A stretch of DNA of 64,000 nt. It comes from Xenorhabdus griffiniae (lineage in GTDB: Bacteria; Pseudomonadota; Gammaproteobacteria; Enterobacterales; Enterobacteriaceae). Under the pieces are notes generated by a model. It made no database searches. It was not told the origin of the DNA and saw nothing but the letters and a program-made list of their open reading frames with translations. Made by a program: the position numbers and the translations under genes. Shown piece by piece: positions 1 through 11,644 of this stretch (its first letter is position 1; the number at the start of each line of letters is the position of its first letter). The stretch is taken from contig NZ_CP147737.1 in the NCBI RefSeq assembly GCF_037265215.1, positions 4,372,001 through 4,436,000 of the forward strand, given 5' to 3'.

Positions 1-939
1 TTCCAGCACATAACGGTCGCCAACTTTCGCACGTTCAAATGGAATACCAAGCTGTTTCAATGCCAACTCCAGCCCCATATTGCTCATCAACGTACCCACT
101 GCACCACCACGTAGCTGACCTTGTCTCAATGCTTCACGTGCAATGATATAAAGGATCTGATCGCCATCAACTTTTTGCCCCAGATGATCAACCATGATGA
201 TACGGTCACCATCGCCATCAAATGCCAGCCCAACGTGCGCCTGTTCTTCCAGTACACGCTGTTGCAATAAACGAACATCTGTTGCACCACATTCTTCATT
301 GATGTTGATGCCATTAGGCTCACAACCAATGGTAATAACCTCCGCTCCCAGCTCTCTGAGCACATTCGGAGCAATATGGTAGGTCGCACCATTGGCGCAA
401 TCCAAAACAATTTTCAACCCATTTAAACTTTGTTCACTAGGGAATGTCCCTTTGCAAAATTCAATGTAACGACCCGCTGCATCGACTATCCGATTTGCCC
501 GACCTAACTCAGCAGATTCCACACAAGTCAGGGGTTTTTCCATTTCGGCTTCAATCGCTTCTTCAACATCATCCGGTAATTTAGTCCCGTCAATGGAGAA
601 AAATTTAATGCCGTTATCATAGTAAGGGTTGTGGGAAGCAGAAATAACAATGCCAGCTTCTGCACGAAAAGTACGTGTCAGATATGCCACCGCAGGAGTG
701 GGCATTGGGCCAGTAAAGGATGCCGATAATCCCGCAGCAGCCAATCCAGCTTCGAGGGCAGATTCCAACATATAACCTGAGATTCGGGTATCTTTACCAA
801 TGATGATTTTTCGAGAACCATGACGCGCCAGCACTTTTCCCGCAGCCCAACCAAGTTTCAGTACAAAGTCAGGAGTAATTGGGGTATTTCCCACTCTGCC
901 ACGGATACCGTCAGTACCAAAATATTTACGGTTACTCAT
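1..939 (-). CDS. glmM: Phosphoglucosamine mutase, N-terminal 313 residues (gene runs off the left edge)
   Basis: GlmM interconverts glucosamine-6-phosphate and glucosamine-1-phosphate, the step that feeds UDP-GlcNAc for peptidoglycan and LPS. The reading frame starts at an ATG at 939 with the family-typical beginning [14 protein letters not shown] and stays open to base 1. The phosphoserine active-site motif SASHNP lies at about residues 100-105, with Ser102 as the catalytic residue as in E. coli. The family is about 445 residues long, so the last 130 or so are outside the window. It lies just downstream of folP on the same strand, as in E. coli, with a gap of about 115 bases and no clear terminator between them. 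Confidence 0.96.
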   Translation of the reverse strand, partial: MSNRKYFGTDGIRGRVGNTPITPDFVLKLGWAAGKVLARHGSRKIIIGKDTRISGYMLESALEAGLAAAGLSASFTGPMPTPAVAYLTRTFRAEAGIVISASHNPYYDNGIKFFSIDGTKLPDDVEEAIEAEMEKPLTCVESAELGRANRIVDAAGRYIEFCKGTFPSEQSLNGLKIVLDCANGATYHIAPNVLRELGAEVITIGCEPNGININEECGATDVRLLQQRVLEEQAHVGLAFDGDGDRIIMVDHLGQKVDGDQILYIIAREALRQGQLRGGAVGTLMSNMGLELALKQLGIPFERAKVGDRYVLE

Positions 940-1055
940 AAATTTCTTTTTCCTTTGCTGAACGAATCTTTTGCTCTCAGCGTTTTTTGCTGACACCATG
1001 TTCTTTACAAACGATGTATTCTACAAACTCTGTATCCTATGAACATGTATTCTTT

Positions 1056-1910
1056 TCAGATACCGTATGCCGTACAGGTATTATTGGCAGACAGTGTTGC
1101 GTGAACGACTTGCATTGCCTGAACGGTTTCTTTTACATCGTGCACACGGATAATCTGGGCACCTTTCATCGCTGCAATCACAGCACAGGCAACACTTCCT
1201 GTCACACGCTCCTGTGGTGGTACATCAAGTAGTTGGCCAATCATGGATTTACGTGACATCCCTGCCAGAATAGGTAATCCCAAATGATGGAATTCTTGCA
1301 AGTGAGCCAATAACTGGTAATTATGCGATAAGTTCTTACCGAAACCGAAGCCAGGATCAAGGATCAGGTTGTTTTTTGCGATACCCGCCGCAACACAGCG
1401 TTCAATTTGCTGTATCAGGAAGGTTTTTACTTCCGAAACAACATCTTCATAGTGAGGTTCTGTTTGCATTGTGCGAGGTTGCCCCTGCATATGCATCAGA
1501 CAAATCGGCAAGCCACTTTGGGCTGCCGCATCAAGTGCTCCAGGTTCCTGCAATGCACGGACGTCATTGATAATATGCGCTCCCGCCTTGGCTGATTCTC
1601 GCATAACAACAGCTTTTGAAGTGTCAACAGAAATCCAGGTATCAAATCGTTGTACCAGCGTCTCAATCACTGGAATAACACGATCCAATTCTTCCTGCTC
1701 ACTTACCTCATTTGCTCCGGGACGAGTCGATTCTCCTCCCACATCAATAATAGTTGCCCCTTCTTTGATCATCCTGGCGGCATGCTCTAATGCTGCATTA
1801 AAAGTATTATGGGTTCCACCGTCAGAGAAGGAATCAGGGGTAACGTTTAAAATTCCCATCACTTGTGGGCAGGAAAGATCGAGGACGCTGCCTCTGGCTG
1901 TGAGTTTCAT
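1056..1910 (-). CDS. folP: Dihydropteroate synthase
   Basis: FolP condenses p-aminobenzoate with 6-hydroxymethyl-dihydropterin pyrophosphate in folate synthesis and is the sulfonamide target. The pterin-binding motif GILNVTPDSFSDGG is at about residues 19-32 and DVGGESTRPG follows. I take the ATG at 1910 (MKLTARGS, 284 residues), which aligns with the E. coli start. The longer frame to 1931 would begin inside the ftsH terminator hairpin, so its seven extra residues are probably not translated. It sits between ftsH and glmM on one strand, the usual enterobacterial order. Confidence 0.96.
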   Translation of the reverse strand: MKLTARGSVLDLSCPQVMGILNVTPDSFSDGGTHNTFNAALEHAARMIKEGATIIDVGGESTRPGANEVSEQEELDRVIPVIETLVQRFDTWISVDTSKAVVMRESAKAGAHIINDVRALQEPGALDAAAQSGLPICLMHMQGQPRTMQTEPHYEDVVSEVKTFLIQQIERCVAAGIAKNNLILDPGFGFGKNLSHNYQLLAHLQEFHHLGLPILAGMSRKSMIGQLLDVPPQERVTGSVACAVIAAMKGAQIIRVHDVKETVQAMQVVHATLSANNTCTAYGI

Positions 1911-1930
1911 CGCTAAGTGCCTTAATGTCA

Positions 1931-1955
1931 AAACCCCAGGACAAGCCTGGGGTTT
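1931..1955 (-). terminator. Intrinsic terminator after ftsH
   Basis: A perfect 10-bp stem (AAACCCCAGG / CCTGGGGTTT) with a 5-base loop ends in TTTT on the minus strand, between the ftsH stop and folP. It probably attenuates transcription from ftsH into folP. Confidence 0.75.
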
Positions 1956-1976
1956 AATACAAGATTGTTAGCCACG

Positions 1977-3887
1977 TTATGCGGTTGGATTACCATCCGC
2001 AGGCTTTGAAGTTTGCTGCGGAGATGGCGTGTTATGACGGTTATTGCTATTACCGCCATTTTTATCACCTTCCCAGCCTGCTGGTGGACGTACTGTTGTA
2101 CGATTCATCAGATCATCAATCTGTGGAGCATCAATAGTTTCATACTTCATCAATGCATCTTTCATTGAATGAAGAATGTCCAGATTATCCATCAGAATCT
2201 GACGAGCACGTACATAGTTACGATCGATGATAGCCTTCACTTCCTGATCGATTAAACGTGCGGTGTCTTCAGACATATGTTTTGCCTTAGCAACCGAACG
2301 ACCGAGGAAAACTTCGCCCTCTTCTTCCGCATACAGCAACGGCCCCAGTTTTTCTGAAAAGCCCCACTGTGTCACCATGTTACGCGCAATAGAGGTCGCC
2401 ACTTTAATATCGTTGGACGCACCAGTAGAAACATTATCTACTCCATAGATAATTTCTTCCGCTAATCGGCCACCGTATAGGGTTGAAATTTGGCTTTCCA
2501 ACTTCTGGCGGCTTGCACTGATCTGATCGCCTTCAGGTAAGAAGAACGTCACACCCAACGCACGGCCACGCGGAATAATCGTCACTTTATGCACAGGATC
2601 GTGTTCTGGAACTAAGCGGCCAATAATAGCATGCCCTGCTTCATGGTATGCTGTGGCTTCTTTCTGTTCCTCCGTCATAACCATTGAACGACGCTCTGCA
2701 CCCATCATGATCTTATCTTTGGCTTTTTCGAACTCAACCATAGAAACAACACGCTTGTTACCACGAGCGGCAAACAAGGCAGCTTCATTCACAAGGTTTG
2801 CCAAATCTGCGCCAGAGAAACCGGGTGTACCACGCGCAATGACCGATGCATCAATATCAGTATCCAGCGGAATGCGGCGCATATGAACTTTCAGGATTTG
2901 CTCACGGCCACGAACATCCGGCAGACCAACAACGACCTGACGGTCAAAACGGCCAGGGCGTAACAAAGCTGGATCGAGAACATCAGGACGGTTAGTCGCT
3001 GCGATAACAATAATGCCTTCGTTACCTTCAAAACCATCCATCTCAACCAACATTTGGTTCAGTGTCTGTTCACGTTCATCATGTCCACCACCCAAACCAG
3101 CACCACGCTGACGACCTACTGCATCAATTTCGTCAATAAAGATAATGCATGGCGCAGCTTTTTTCGCCTGTTCAAACATATCACGAACACGGGAAGCACC
3201 AACACCAACGAACATTTCAACAAAATCAGAACCAGAGATGGTGAAGAAAGGGACTTTCGCTTCACCAGCAATAGCTTTCGCCAGCAATGTCTTACCCGTA
3301 CCTGGAGGACCAACCATCAGGATGCCTTTCGGGATCTTACCACCCAGTTTTTGGAAACGGCCTGGTTCACGCAGATACTCAACCAATTCGCCCACTTCTT
3401 CTTTTGCTTCATCACAACCCGCAACGTCGGCAAACGTGGTTTTGATCTGATCTTCCGTCAACATACGGGCTTTGCTTTTACCAAAAGACATCGCCCCTTT
3501 ACCGCCACCGCCTTGCATTTGGCGCATAAAGAAGATCCAGACGCCAATGAGCAGTAACATTGGGAACCATGAAATAAAGAGGGTCGCCAACAGGCCTTGC
3601 TGTTCTGGTGGTTCACCAACAACTTTTACCTGCTTATTGAGTAGGGTATCCAGCAACTTTTCATCCTGAATTGGCATATAAGTGCTGTATTTTCCACTGT
3701 TGTCTTTCTTAGTGAAATCAATGTCACGACCCGAAATACGTACTTCGCTTACTTGATTCTGCGATATCTCATTGATGAAATTAGAGTAATCAACCCTACG
3801 ACCACTGGAATCGCCGGGACCAAAACTCTGGAACAATAACATCAAGACAACTGCGATGACTAACCAGAGAATCAGGTTTTTCGCCAT
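1977..3887 (-). CDS. ftsH: ATP-dependent zinc metalloprotease FtsH
   Basis: FtsH is the membrane-anchored AAA+ protease that degrades LpxC, sigma-32 and unassembled membrane proteins. Two N-terminal membrane segments (about residues 5-22 and 100-120) flank a periplasmic domain. They are followed by Walker A GPPGTGKT, Walker B IIFIDEID, the second region of homology, and the zinc site HEAGH. The C-terminal tail is Asn/Pro-rich. I choose the ATG at 3887 (MAKNLIL, 636 residues). An ATG nine bases upstream (MSDMAKNL) is also possible. The partner proteins HflK and HflC are encoded at 39-41 kb in this window. rlmE is upstream, as in E. coli. Confidence 0.97.
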   Translation of the reverse strand: MAKNLILWLVIAVVLMLLFQSFGPGDSSGRRVDYSNFINEISQNQVSEVRISGRDIDFTKKDNSGKYSTYMPIQDEKLLDTLLNKQVKVVGEPPEQQGLLATLFISWFPMLLLIGVWIFFMRQMQGGGGKGAMSFGKSKARMLTEDQIKTTFADVAGCDEAKEEVGELVEYLREPGRFQKLGGKIPKGILMVGPPGTGKTLLAKAIAGEAKVPFFTISGSDFVEMFVGVGASRVRDMFEQAKKAAPCIIFIDEIDAVGRQRGAGLGGGHDEREQTLNQMLVEMDGFEGNEGIIVIAATNRPDVLDPALLRPGRFDRQVVVGLPDVRGREQILKVHMRRIPLDTDIDASVIARGTPGFSGADLANLVNEAALFAARGNKRVVSMVEFEKAKDKIMMGAERRSMVMTEEQKEATAYHEAGHAIIGRLVPEHDPVHKVTIIPRGRALGVTFFLPEGDQISASRQKLESQISTLYGGRLAEEIIYGVDNVSTGASNDIKVATSIARNMVTQWGFSEKLGPLLYAEEEGEVFLGRSVAKAKHMSEDTARLIDQEVKAIIDRNYVRARQILMDNLDILHSMKDALMKYETIDAPQIDDLMNRTTVRPPAGWEGDKNGGNSNNRHNTPSPQQTSKPADGNPTA

Positions 3888-3944
3888 GTCACTCAAGGGA
3901 TTAACCTCATATTACAACTGTGTTAACAAATAGTAGTCAGGGTA

Positions 3945-4574
3945 CTACACTTTCCGCCCTGTCGCTACAATGTATACTTCACGTGATCGTGCCCGCGAAG
4001 ATTCTGGTTTACGAACTTTTACCTTCGCAAAAAGGGAGCGTATTTCCCTCAGGTATTCATCAAAGCCCTCTCCCTGAAATACTTTGACAATAAAACTACC
4101 CCCAGGGGCCAGCACATCACGACACATATCCAACGCTAACTCAACCAGATACATGGATCGGGGAATATCGACCGCGGGGGTTCCACTCATATTAGGAGCC
4201 ATATCCGACATGACGACCTGGACTTTATTATCACCAACTCTCTCAAGTAATGTTTTCAATACCAGCTCATCACGAAAATCTCCTTGCAGGAAATCGACTC
4301 CAACTATCGGATCCATTGGCAAGAGATCGCAAGCGATGACTCGCCCGCTATGACCAATCTGACTCACTACATACTGAGACCAACCACCTGGAGCAGCACC
4401 TAAATCAACAACGGTCATGCCCGGTTTAAAGATTTTGTCGCTTTGCTGTATCTCATCAAGTTTAAACCAAGCGCGAGAGCGAAGCCCTTTTTTCTGCGCC
4501 TGGAGAACATATTTATCACTAAAATGTTCCTGTAACCAGCGACTTGAGCTTGCTGAGCGTTTTTTATTGGCCAT
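3945..4574 (-). CDS. rlmE: 23S rRNA (uridine-2'-O)-methyltransferase RlmE
   Basis: RlmE (FtsJ/RrmJ) methylates U2552 in the A-loop of 23S rRNA during late 50S assembly. The protein starts [18 protein letters not shown], matching E. coli residue for residue over most of this stretch. It carries the SAM-binding motif [13 protein letters not shown] and the conserved SDMAPNMSG. The ATG at 4574 gives 209 residues, the usual family length. The frame continues 22 codons upstream, but that extension has no family counterpart. ftsH follows on the same strand and yhbY is divergent. Confidence 0.96.
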   Translation of the reverse strand: MANKKRSASSSRWLQEHFSDKYVLQAQKKGLRSRAWFKLDEIQQSDKIFKPGMTVVDLGAAPGGWSQYVVSQIGHSGRVIACDLLPMDPIVGVDFLQGDFRDELVLKTLLERVGDNKVQVVMSDMAPNMSGTPAVDIPRSMYLVELALDMCRDVLAPGGSFIVKVFQGEGFDEYLREIRSLFAKVKVRKPESSRARSREVYIVATGRKV

Positions 4575-4710
4575 TGTTCTTTCCAACTCTACTAATAAAG
4601 GCACCCTATTTTTTTGCGCTCTCTTATCAAACCACACCACACTTTTATGGTGATAGATAAGAGATGGCGGTAGAATATATCGTTTTCAATCCCAACTAAG
4701 CAAAAAAACG

Positions 4711-5004
4711 ATGACTCTTAACAAGAAACAAGTCCAATACCTGAAAAGTCTCGCTCATTCATTAAAGCCTGTCGTTATGATCGGCAACAATGGGTTAACC
4801 GAAGGTGTGTTGGCTGAAATCGAACAAACTCTTTCACATCACGAGCTTATCAAAGTCAAAGTTGCAGGCGAAGACCGTGAAATAAAAACTTTGATCGCTG
4901 AAGCGATTGTTCGTGAAACTGGTGCACATAACGTGCAGATCATTGGCAAAATGTTAGTTCTCTACCGTCCATCGGAAGAACGCAAGATTAGTCTACCTAA
5001 ATAA
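4711..5004 (+). CDS. yhbY: Ribosome assembly RNA-binding protein YhbY
   Basis: This is a 97-residue CRM-domain protein that associates with pre-50S particles. The sequence MTLNKKQVQYLKSLAHSLKP and the GNNGLTEGVL loop are family hallmarks. The gene is divergent from rlmE, with about 135 bases of shared upstream DNA. It is followed by a dispersed palindromic repeat and then by the greA terminator, so its own transcript probably ends there. Confidence 0.93.
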   Translation: MTLNKKQVQYLKSLAHSLKPVVMIGNNGLTEGVLAEIEQTLSHHELIKVKVAGEDREIKTLIAEAIVRETGAHNVQIIGKMLVLYRPSEERKISLPK

Positions 5005-5039
5005 TCACGGCATATTTATACAAAAGTGCCATATTAATT

Positions 5040-5145
5040 TATACCCAATGAATTTCAAGTTGCGGCTTGCAAATCAATGTGATTGTTTATATCTCCCCGC
5101 TGCGCGGGGAGATAGTAAGACGCATCTTGAAAGATGATTGGTATA
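5040..5145. repeat. Dispersed palindromic repeat, family B copy 1
   Basis: This 106-bp element starts TATACCCAATGAATTTCAAG and ends in ATTGGTATA, with a central GC hairpin (CTCCCCGC...GCGGGGAG). Related copies lie at 17448, 51625, 51848 (half), 53454 and 53772. The size, imperfect outer inverted repeats and intergenic location resemble ERIC-type elements. Confidence 0.75.
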
Positions 5146-5157
5146 TTTACCTTGATA

Positions 5158-5182
5158 AAAAAGGCCAAAAACTGGCCTTTTT
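5158..5182. terminator. Bidirectional terminator between yhbY and greA
   Basis: AAAAAGGCCA and TGGCCTTTTT form a perfect 10-bp stem with a 5-base loop, giving a T tract on either strand. It serves greA (minus) and probably yhbY (plus). Confidence 0.85.
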
Positions 5183-5198
5183 CTTTGCTCATGGTGTA

Positions 5199-5675
5199 TC
5201 AGATATAATCCACGTTCAAAACTTCGAATTCCACTTGACCGCCAGGCGTGGAGATGACAACAGCATCATCCACTTCTTTACCAATCAAACCACGGGCAAT
5301 CGGTGAATTCACTGACAGAAGATTTTCTTTAATATTGGCTTCATCATCACCGACGATACGGTAGGTCTGCTCTTCATCGGAATCCAAGTTCAGTACCGTG
5401 ACCGTTGCCCCAAAAATCACTCGGCCATTGTTGGTCATCTTCGTGACATCAATCACCTGTGCATTGGAAAGCTTAGCCTCAATTTCCTGAATACGGCCTT
5501 CGCAGAATCCCTGCTGCTCACGAGCGGCATGATATTCCGCGTTTTCTTTCAAATCACCGTGCTCACGCGCCTCAGCGATTGCGGCAATAATTTGAGGCCG
5601 ACGTACATTTTTCAAATGTTCTAATTCTTCGCGCAATTTATCCGCGCCACGTACCGTCATCGGAATTTGTTTCAT
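5199..5675 (-). CDS. greA: Transcription elongation factor GreA
   Basis: GreA enters the RNA polymerase secondary channel and stimulates cleavage of backtracked transcripts. The 158-residue protein has the N-terminal coiled coil ([17 protein letters not shown], whose acidic tip drives cleavage) and the C-terminal FKBP-like domain with [16 protein letters not shown]. Length and sequence match E. coli GreA closely. It is transcribed alone and ends in a strong hairpin. It shares a 295-base intergenic region with the divergent dacB. Confidence 0.97.
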   Translation of the reverse strand: MKQIPMTVRGADKLREELEHLKNVRRPQIIAAIAEAREHGDLKENAEYHAAREQQGFCEGRIQEIEAKLSNAQVIDVTKMTNNGRVIFGATVTVLNLDSDEEQTYRIVGDDEANIKENLLSVNSPIARGLIGKEVDDAVVISTPGGQVEFEVLNVDYI

Positions 5676-5970
5676 TTATTAAACCTCTAAATTAATCCTA
5701 AGCCCAAACAACATCTTCCTGATTCTTGTAATAACAGCACATTTTTTTAATAACAGCACAATGAGCACACCTTATCAGGCGGGCTTACAGATACTTGATA
5801 AAAAGAAGTGTAATTCAGCACAATCTGAAGTCCACAGGCATACTTACCTGCCAATCTATCATTCTAACGTAGAGTTGATGATGGATCATCGTTTACTTTT
5901 CCTTTGAATTATACCTTAGTATGATTAATACAAATATTCCTGGAATACATCACCTTCATATGCGGGATCT

Positions 5971-7431
5971 ATGGCTCTTTTAAAAATGACCAGCAGAATA
6001 GCTTGTATGCTCAGCTTGAGTCTGAGTATTTTCAGTGCAAATGCCTCTTCTGATATTTCTTATATTGAGAAAAGTGCCCAGTATTTGCCTACGGGGACTC
6101 ATTTTTCATTTATTGCCCAAACCGTTGGCGCAAAAAATCCCTTAGTTGATTATCACGGGCAACAAATGGCTTTACCTGCCAGTACGCAGAAAATTGTGAC
6201 GGCATTAGCAGCGCTATTGCAGCTTGGTAAGGATTACCGTTTTACCACAACATTGGAAAGTAATGCTGATGTTTCAGAGGGTGTATTAAAAGGTAATCTA
6301 ACGGCTCGCTTTGTCGGTGATCCCGTGCTGACACGTTCACAACTGCGCAATATGGTGGAATCCTTAAAACAATCTGGTATAAAACAGATTAATGGAGATC
6401 TTGTCATAGATATTTCGATTTTCTCCAGCCACGATAAAGCCCCAGGCTGGATATGGAACGATATGACCCAATGTTTCAGCGCCCCTCCATCAGCAGCCAT
6501 CGTGGATAAGAACTGTTTTTCTGTTTCACTCTACAGCTCAGAACAACCTGGCGAACTGGCATCTGTCCGTGTCCCCTCTTTTTATCCTGTTAATGTACTG
6601 AGTGAAGTCAAAACCTTGGCTAAGGGTTCACCAGAAACGAAGTATTGTGAATTTGATGTTACATCGGGTGATTTGAATCGATATACCCTTACAGGTTGCC
6701 TGACACAACGTGACGAACCACTGCCATTGGCATTTGCTATCCAGAATGGGCCTAGCTATGCCGGTAAGATACTCAAGAATGAACTAAAAATTGCCGGTAT
6801 TGAGTTAAAAGGCCATATCCGGCTCCAGTCAACGCCTAAGCAACCAGAAAAGATCCTCGCTGTAAATCAATCTGCACCACTAAATAAGATGCTCGAAATC
6901 ATGTTGAAAAAATCAGATAACATGATTGCGGATACCCTCTTTCGTACCCTCGGCCACCGCTATTTTAACGTTCCAGGAACATGGCGGGCAGGTTCCGACG
7001 CAGTCCGCCAGATTCTGAAACAGAAAGCGGGTATTGATTTAGGCAATACTATCATGGTGGATGGTTCTGGCCTTTCACGCCACAATTTAATCGCTGCCAC
7101 AACCATGATGGAAGTATTGCAATTTATTGCTCAGCACAATGATAAGTTGGACTTCATCTCTATGTTGCCCAAAGCGGGATATGATGGCACGCTGGCCTAC
7201 CGTCCTGGTCTGCATGAATCGGGGCTTGATGGTAAAGTCTTTGCCAAAACGGGATCACTACAAGGAGTCTATAACCTTGCAGGGTTTATGACTGCCGCCA
7301 GTGGACAGCAAATTGCTTTTGTCCAGTTTGTCTCTGCATACTCCGTTCCTCCAGAAGATCAGCGAACCCGCCGTGTTCCATTATCGCGTTTTGAACACAA
7401 TTTATATAAATCGTTATATCAAAGTCACTAA
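5971..7431 (+). CDS. dacB: D-alanyl-D-alanine carboxypeptidase/endopeptidase (PBP4)
   Basis: DacB is a periplasmic low-molecular-mass penicillin-binding protein of class C that trims and cleaves peptidoglycan cross-links. The start MALLKMTSRIACMLSLSLSIFSANA is a signal peptide. The three catalytic motifs are visible: STQK (Ser71, Lys74), SDN (315-317) and KTG (426-428). At 486 residues it is the usual length. The order greA, dacB, obgE is as in E. coli. It converges on obgE, and the two share a bidirectional terminator. Confidence 0.96.
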   Translation: MALLKMTSRIACMLSLSLSIFSANASSDISYIEKSAQYLPTGTHFSFIAQTVGAKNPLVDYHGQQMALPASTQKIVTALAALLQLGKDYRFTTTLESNADVSEGVLKGNLTARFVGDPVLTRSQLRNMVESLKQSGIKQINGDLVIDISIFSSHDKAPGWIWNDMTQCFSAPPSAAIVDKNCFSVSLYSSEQPGELASVRVPSFYPVNVLSEVKTLAKGSPETKYCEFDVTSGDLNRYTLTGCLTQRDEPLPLAFAIQNGPSYAGKILKNELKIAGIELKGHIRLQSTPKQPEKILAVNQSAPLNKMLEIMLKKSDNMIADTLFRTLGHRYFNVPGTWRAGSDAVRQILKQKAGIDLGNTIMVDGSGLSRHNLIAATTMMEVLQFIAQHNDKLDFISMLPKAGYDGTLAYRPGLHESGLDGKVFAKTGSLQGVYNLAGFMTAASGQQIAFVQFVSAYSVPPEDQRTRRVPLSRFEHNLYKSLYQSH

Positions 7432-7464
7432 GTTGGCTCAGTTTTGGTAAGAAGAACTTGATCA

Positions 7465-7496
7465 AAAAAAGGGCGCCAAATATAGCGCCCTTTTTT
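7465..7496. terminator. Bidirectional terminator between dacB and obgE
   Basis: AAAAAAGGGCGC and GCGCCCTTTTTT form a 12-bp perfect stem with an 8-base loop between two convergent genes. Confidence 0.88.
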
Positions 7497-7518
7497 ATAT
7501 TCAAATGGTTACGGAAGA

Positions 7519-8730
<1,212 letters not shown>

Positions 8731-8766
8731 CTAGTACCCAGAGATGGCGTAATCCAAAATAATAAA

Positions 8767-8794
8767 AAGCCCCGCAACACACATTGCAGGGCTT
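8767..8794 (-). terminator. Terminator after rpmA
   Basis: AAGCCCCGCAA and TTGCAGGGCTT form an 11-bp stem with one wobble pair. On the minus strand it is followed by TTTTTATTATT, just after the rpmA stop. Confidence 0.8.
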
Positions 8795-8819
8795 CTGATT
8801 CGATCAAGATGCAAAAAAC

Positions 8820-9089
<270 letters not shown>

Positions 9090-9097
9090 CTAAAATC

Positions 9098-9406
9098 TTA
9101 AGCGATGCCAGTGATTTTAACATCGGTGAACCACTGACGGTGGCCCTGCTGCTTACGGCTGTGTTTACGACGGCGAAACTTAACAATTTTAACTTTCTCG
9201 CCGCGACCGTGAGCTACAACTTCAGCTTTAACTTTAACGCCTTCAACTACTGGAGCGCCGATTTTGATATCTTCGCCGTTAGCGACCATCAGCACCTGGT
9301 CAAACTCAACAGTTTCACCTGTTGCGATGTCCAGCTTTTCCAAGCGAATTGTTTGGCCTTCGCTTACTCGGTGTTGTTTACCACCACTTTGGAAAACTGC
9401 GTACAT
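9098..9406 (-). CDS. rplU: 50S ribosomal protein L21
   Basis: This is a 102-residue ribosomal protein that starts [14 protein letters not shown] and contains the basic stretch [19 protein letters not shown]. It binds 23S rRNA domain V. It is the first gene of the rplU-rpmA operon and divergent from ispB, with about 250 bases of AT-rich DNA between them that should hold both promoters. Confidence 0.98.
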   Translation of the reverse strand: MYAVFQSGGKQHRVSEGQTIRLEKLDIATGETVEFDQVLMVANGEDIKIGAPVVEGVKVKAEVVAHGRGEKVKIVKFRRRKHSRKQQGHRQWFTDVKITGIA

Positions 9407-9657
9407 ATAAACTCCGCTTTCCGCGCACCCCCTAAAAATGCTTTCCAGAGCGCGCTATAAAATATTCACAATAGGGCGCGAATTCTACGCAAAAACCACC
9501 TGGAAGACAAGTGCAGAATTAGAACAGATGAGAAAAAAACAGAGTTTTTCAATTGTCATTTATTTGAACGGTTTTTCAAGTACAATCGATATATCTTGAT
9601 ATCTATTGATATGCTAATTAATGAGCACAGCTCTGAATCAGAGTCCAAAGCCAAAAC

Positions 9658-10629
9658 ATGAATTTAGAATCGATACTTAAACTCACCGCTGATGATATGG
9701 CAGCGGTTAATGAAACCATTCTTAACCAATTAAATTCTGACGTTGCGTTGATCAACCAACTTGGATATTACATCATCAGCGGCGGTGGCAAACGCATTCG
9801 ACCAATGATTGCCATACTGGCAGGTAAAGCCCTTCATTGCCAAGACGAAAAATATATCAAAGTTGCTGCTTTGATTGAATTTATCCACACGGCAACGCTG
9901 TTGCATGATGATGTCGTTGATGAGTCTGACATGCGCCGTGGTAAGGCGACAGCCAATTCCATTTATGGCAACGCAGCCAGTGTCTTGGTGGGTGATTTTA
10001 TCTATACGCGCTCATTTCAAATGATGACCGATCTCGACTCCATGCGCGTATTAAAATTGATGTCTGATGCCACTAATGTCATCGCTGAAGGTGAAGTCAT
10101 GCAGTTGATGAATTGCAATGATCCTAATATTTCAGAAGATGACTATATGAGGGTCATTTACAGTAAAACCGCCCGCCTGTTTGAAGTTGCTGCGCATTCA
10201 GCCGCCATTCTCGCCAATGCTACTCCTGAACAAGAAATAGCACTACGTGATTATGGCCGTTATCTCGGCACTGCATTTCAATTAATTGATGATCTGCTGG
10301 ATTATGACTCAGACAACAGTACGCTTGGTAAGAATACCGGAGATGACTTAAACGAAGGCAAACCTACATTGCCTCTTTTGCACGCCATGAATCACGGAAC
10401 ACCGGAACAATCCGCGTTGATCCGAAGTGCCATTGAACAAGGTAATGGCCGCCATTTGCTGGATACCGTTCTGGCAACGATGAAACAGTGTGGTTCACTT
10501 AAATACACCCGCCAACGGGCAGAAGAAGAAGCAGATAAGGCCATTTCAGCATTGCAGTCACTGGAAGACTCTCCATACAAGGCGGCCCTTGAGGGGTTGG
10601 CCCATGTCGCTGTACAGCGACTTTCCTAA
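9658..10629 (+). CDS. ispB: Octaprenyl diphosphate synthase
   Basis: IspB extends farnesyl diphosphate to make the ubiquinone/menaquinone side chain. The two aspartate-rich motifs of trans-prenyltransferases are present: DDVVDE near residues 84-89 and DDLLDYD near 209-215. The SGGGKRIRPM motif is at 41-50. At 323 residues it equals the E. coli length. In E. coli the next genes are sfsB (nlp) and murA; here two small DNA-binding proteins and an Nlp homologue follow, and murA is missing from the locus. Confidence 0.97.
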   Translation: MNLESILKLTADDMAAVNETILNQLNSDVALINQLGYYIISGGGKRIRPMIAILAGKALHCQDEKYIKVAALIEFIHTATLLHDDVVDESDMRRGKATANSIYGNAASVLVGDFIYTRSFQMMTDLDSMRVLKLMSDATNVIAEGEVMQLMNCNDPNISEDDYMRVIYSKTARLFEVAAHSAAILANATPEQEIALRDYGRYLGTAFQLIDDLLDYDSDNSTLGKNTGDDLNEGKPTLPLLHAMNHGTPEQSALIRSAIEQGNGRHLLDTVLATMKQCGSLKYTRQRAEEEADKAISALQSLEDSPYKAALEGLAHVAVQRLS

Positions 10630-10653
10630 AACTGAATCAGTGCCCCAGATCAT

Positions 10654-11034
10654 TCAATCTAGGGCGCTATCTTTATTATCAAGATCATGAATACCGACAT
10701 ATTGGACAAGGCTGGCTAGTCCTTTTCTCAAAATAAATTTAACCATTCGTTCTCTTTCGGATTTGCTCAACTGGTAATAAGCCTCTACCCAGATCATAAA
10801 TGGGTCTTGTCGCTTATTGCGGTAGTATTCGACTGAATTTTCACTGACTGTCAGTACATTCACGACTTCTTCGGGCAAGCTGTTAACATTATATTCGAGC
10901 GCTTTCCCCTGGACGCCACGCTTACGGCGTTGTTCCCAGCCCTCGCGTCTTGCCATCAGATTGACTCCTTGGGGAGACGATGGCAGCCCTGCGAGGCCGA
11001 TGAGTTCTTTTGCAGAATACCACTCTTTTTTCAT
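10654..11034 (-). CDS. YfeC-like putative DNA-binding protein, paralogue 1
   Basis: The first 50 residues or so (KEWYSAKELIGLAGLPSSPQGV, then RREGW and KRGVQGKALEYN) resemble the winged-helix domain of the Mu transposase/repressor N terminus. The C-terminal part (ERMVKFILRKGLASLVQYVGI) resembles the tail of E. coli YfeC/YfeD. The 126-residue protein has no catalytic DDE domain, so a small regulator is more likely than a transposase. Its neighbour at 11110-11457 is a paralogue on the same strand, 75 bases upstream. The target is unknown. Confidence 0.75.
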   Translation of the reverse strand: MKKEWYSAKELIGLAGLPSSPQGVNLMARREGWEQRRKRGVQGKALEYNVNSLPEEVVNVLTVSENSVEYYRNKRQDPFMIWVEAYYQLSKSERERMVKFILRKGLASLVQYVGIHDLDNKDSALD

Positions 11035-11109
11035 CTCTTTCTCCTCGCTTGATACTGGAGCAGTGACGAGAAAGCCAAATTTTAAGCACCTGGCTTTTCA
11101 AAAGCTGTC

Positions 11110-11457
11110 TCAAGTAGCTATGATTTTTTCCAAAAAACTTCTTATGCCATCTCGTAATATCACTTCGGTAATCACCTCCTTCTCTTCCTCGGTGAGTAAA
11201 TTAAATGCACTTACCCAAATGGATAAAGGATCTTGTTTCTGAACCTGATATTCCGCCGGTGTTTCATGAAGCTCTAAAGCTTCTAACGTTGATTTGGGAA
11301 AACAAGAGTAATGGTATTCGATTGCTCTTCCCTGGACACCTGACCGTTTTTGCCTCAACCACTCTTCACGTTTTGCCCTGGCATTAACTCCTTGTGGTGA
11401 TCTAGGTAACTCACCTACACCGGTCAACTCCATTGCCGTATACCACTCTTTTTTCAT
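11110..11457 (-). CDS. YfeC-like putative DNA-binding protein, paralogue 2
   Basis: This 115-residue protein shares its architecture with the downstream paralogue: MKKEWYTAMELTGVGELPRSP at the N terminus, then GVQGRAIEYH, and a C-terminal VILRDGIRSFLEKI segment. The N-terminal pattern is the Mu-type helix-turn-helix; the tail is YfeC/YfeD-like. It is divergent from the Nlp-type regulator across about 190 AT-rich bases, so the two regulators may share a control region. A function cannot be assigned from sequence alone. Confidence 0.75.
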   Translation of the reverse strand: MKKEWYTAMELTGVGELPRSPQGVNARAKREEWLRQKRSGVQGRAIEYHYSCFPKSTLEALELHETPAEYQVQKQDPLSIWVSAFNLLTEEEKEVITEVILRDGIRSFLEKIIAT

Positions 11458-11644
11458 AATGTTTCTCTATTTTTGTAACCAAGTTCAAAAAAAAAGTTAT
11501 TAAGAAAAAATTAGAAACATTTTTAGAAAAAATAATGTTATTTTATTTTCTTAATAACAGGTTCGTGTTCGTTATTAATTTCACATTAACGCTTTAGTTA
11601 TACCACTAATGTGGCTTCTAATTTAATAGAAAAGGATTAAAAAA

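Noticed and set aside
10654..11457. Mu-type transposase fragments
   Set aside because: Both proteins have complete N- and C-terminal parts of a YfeC-like type and no trace of a DDE domain, so they are not called transposase remnants.
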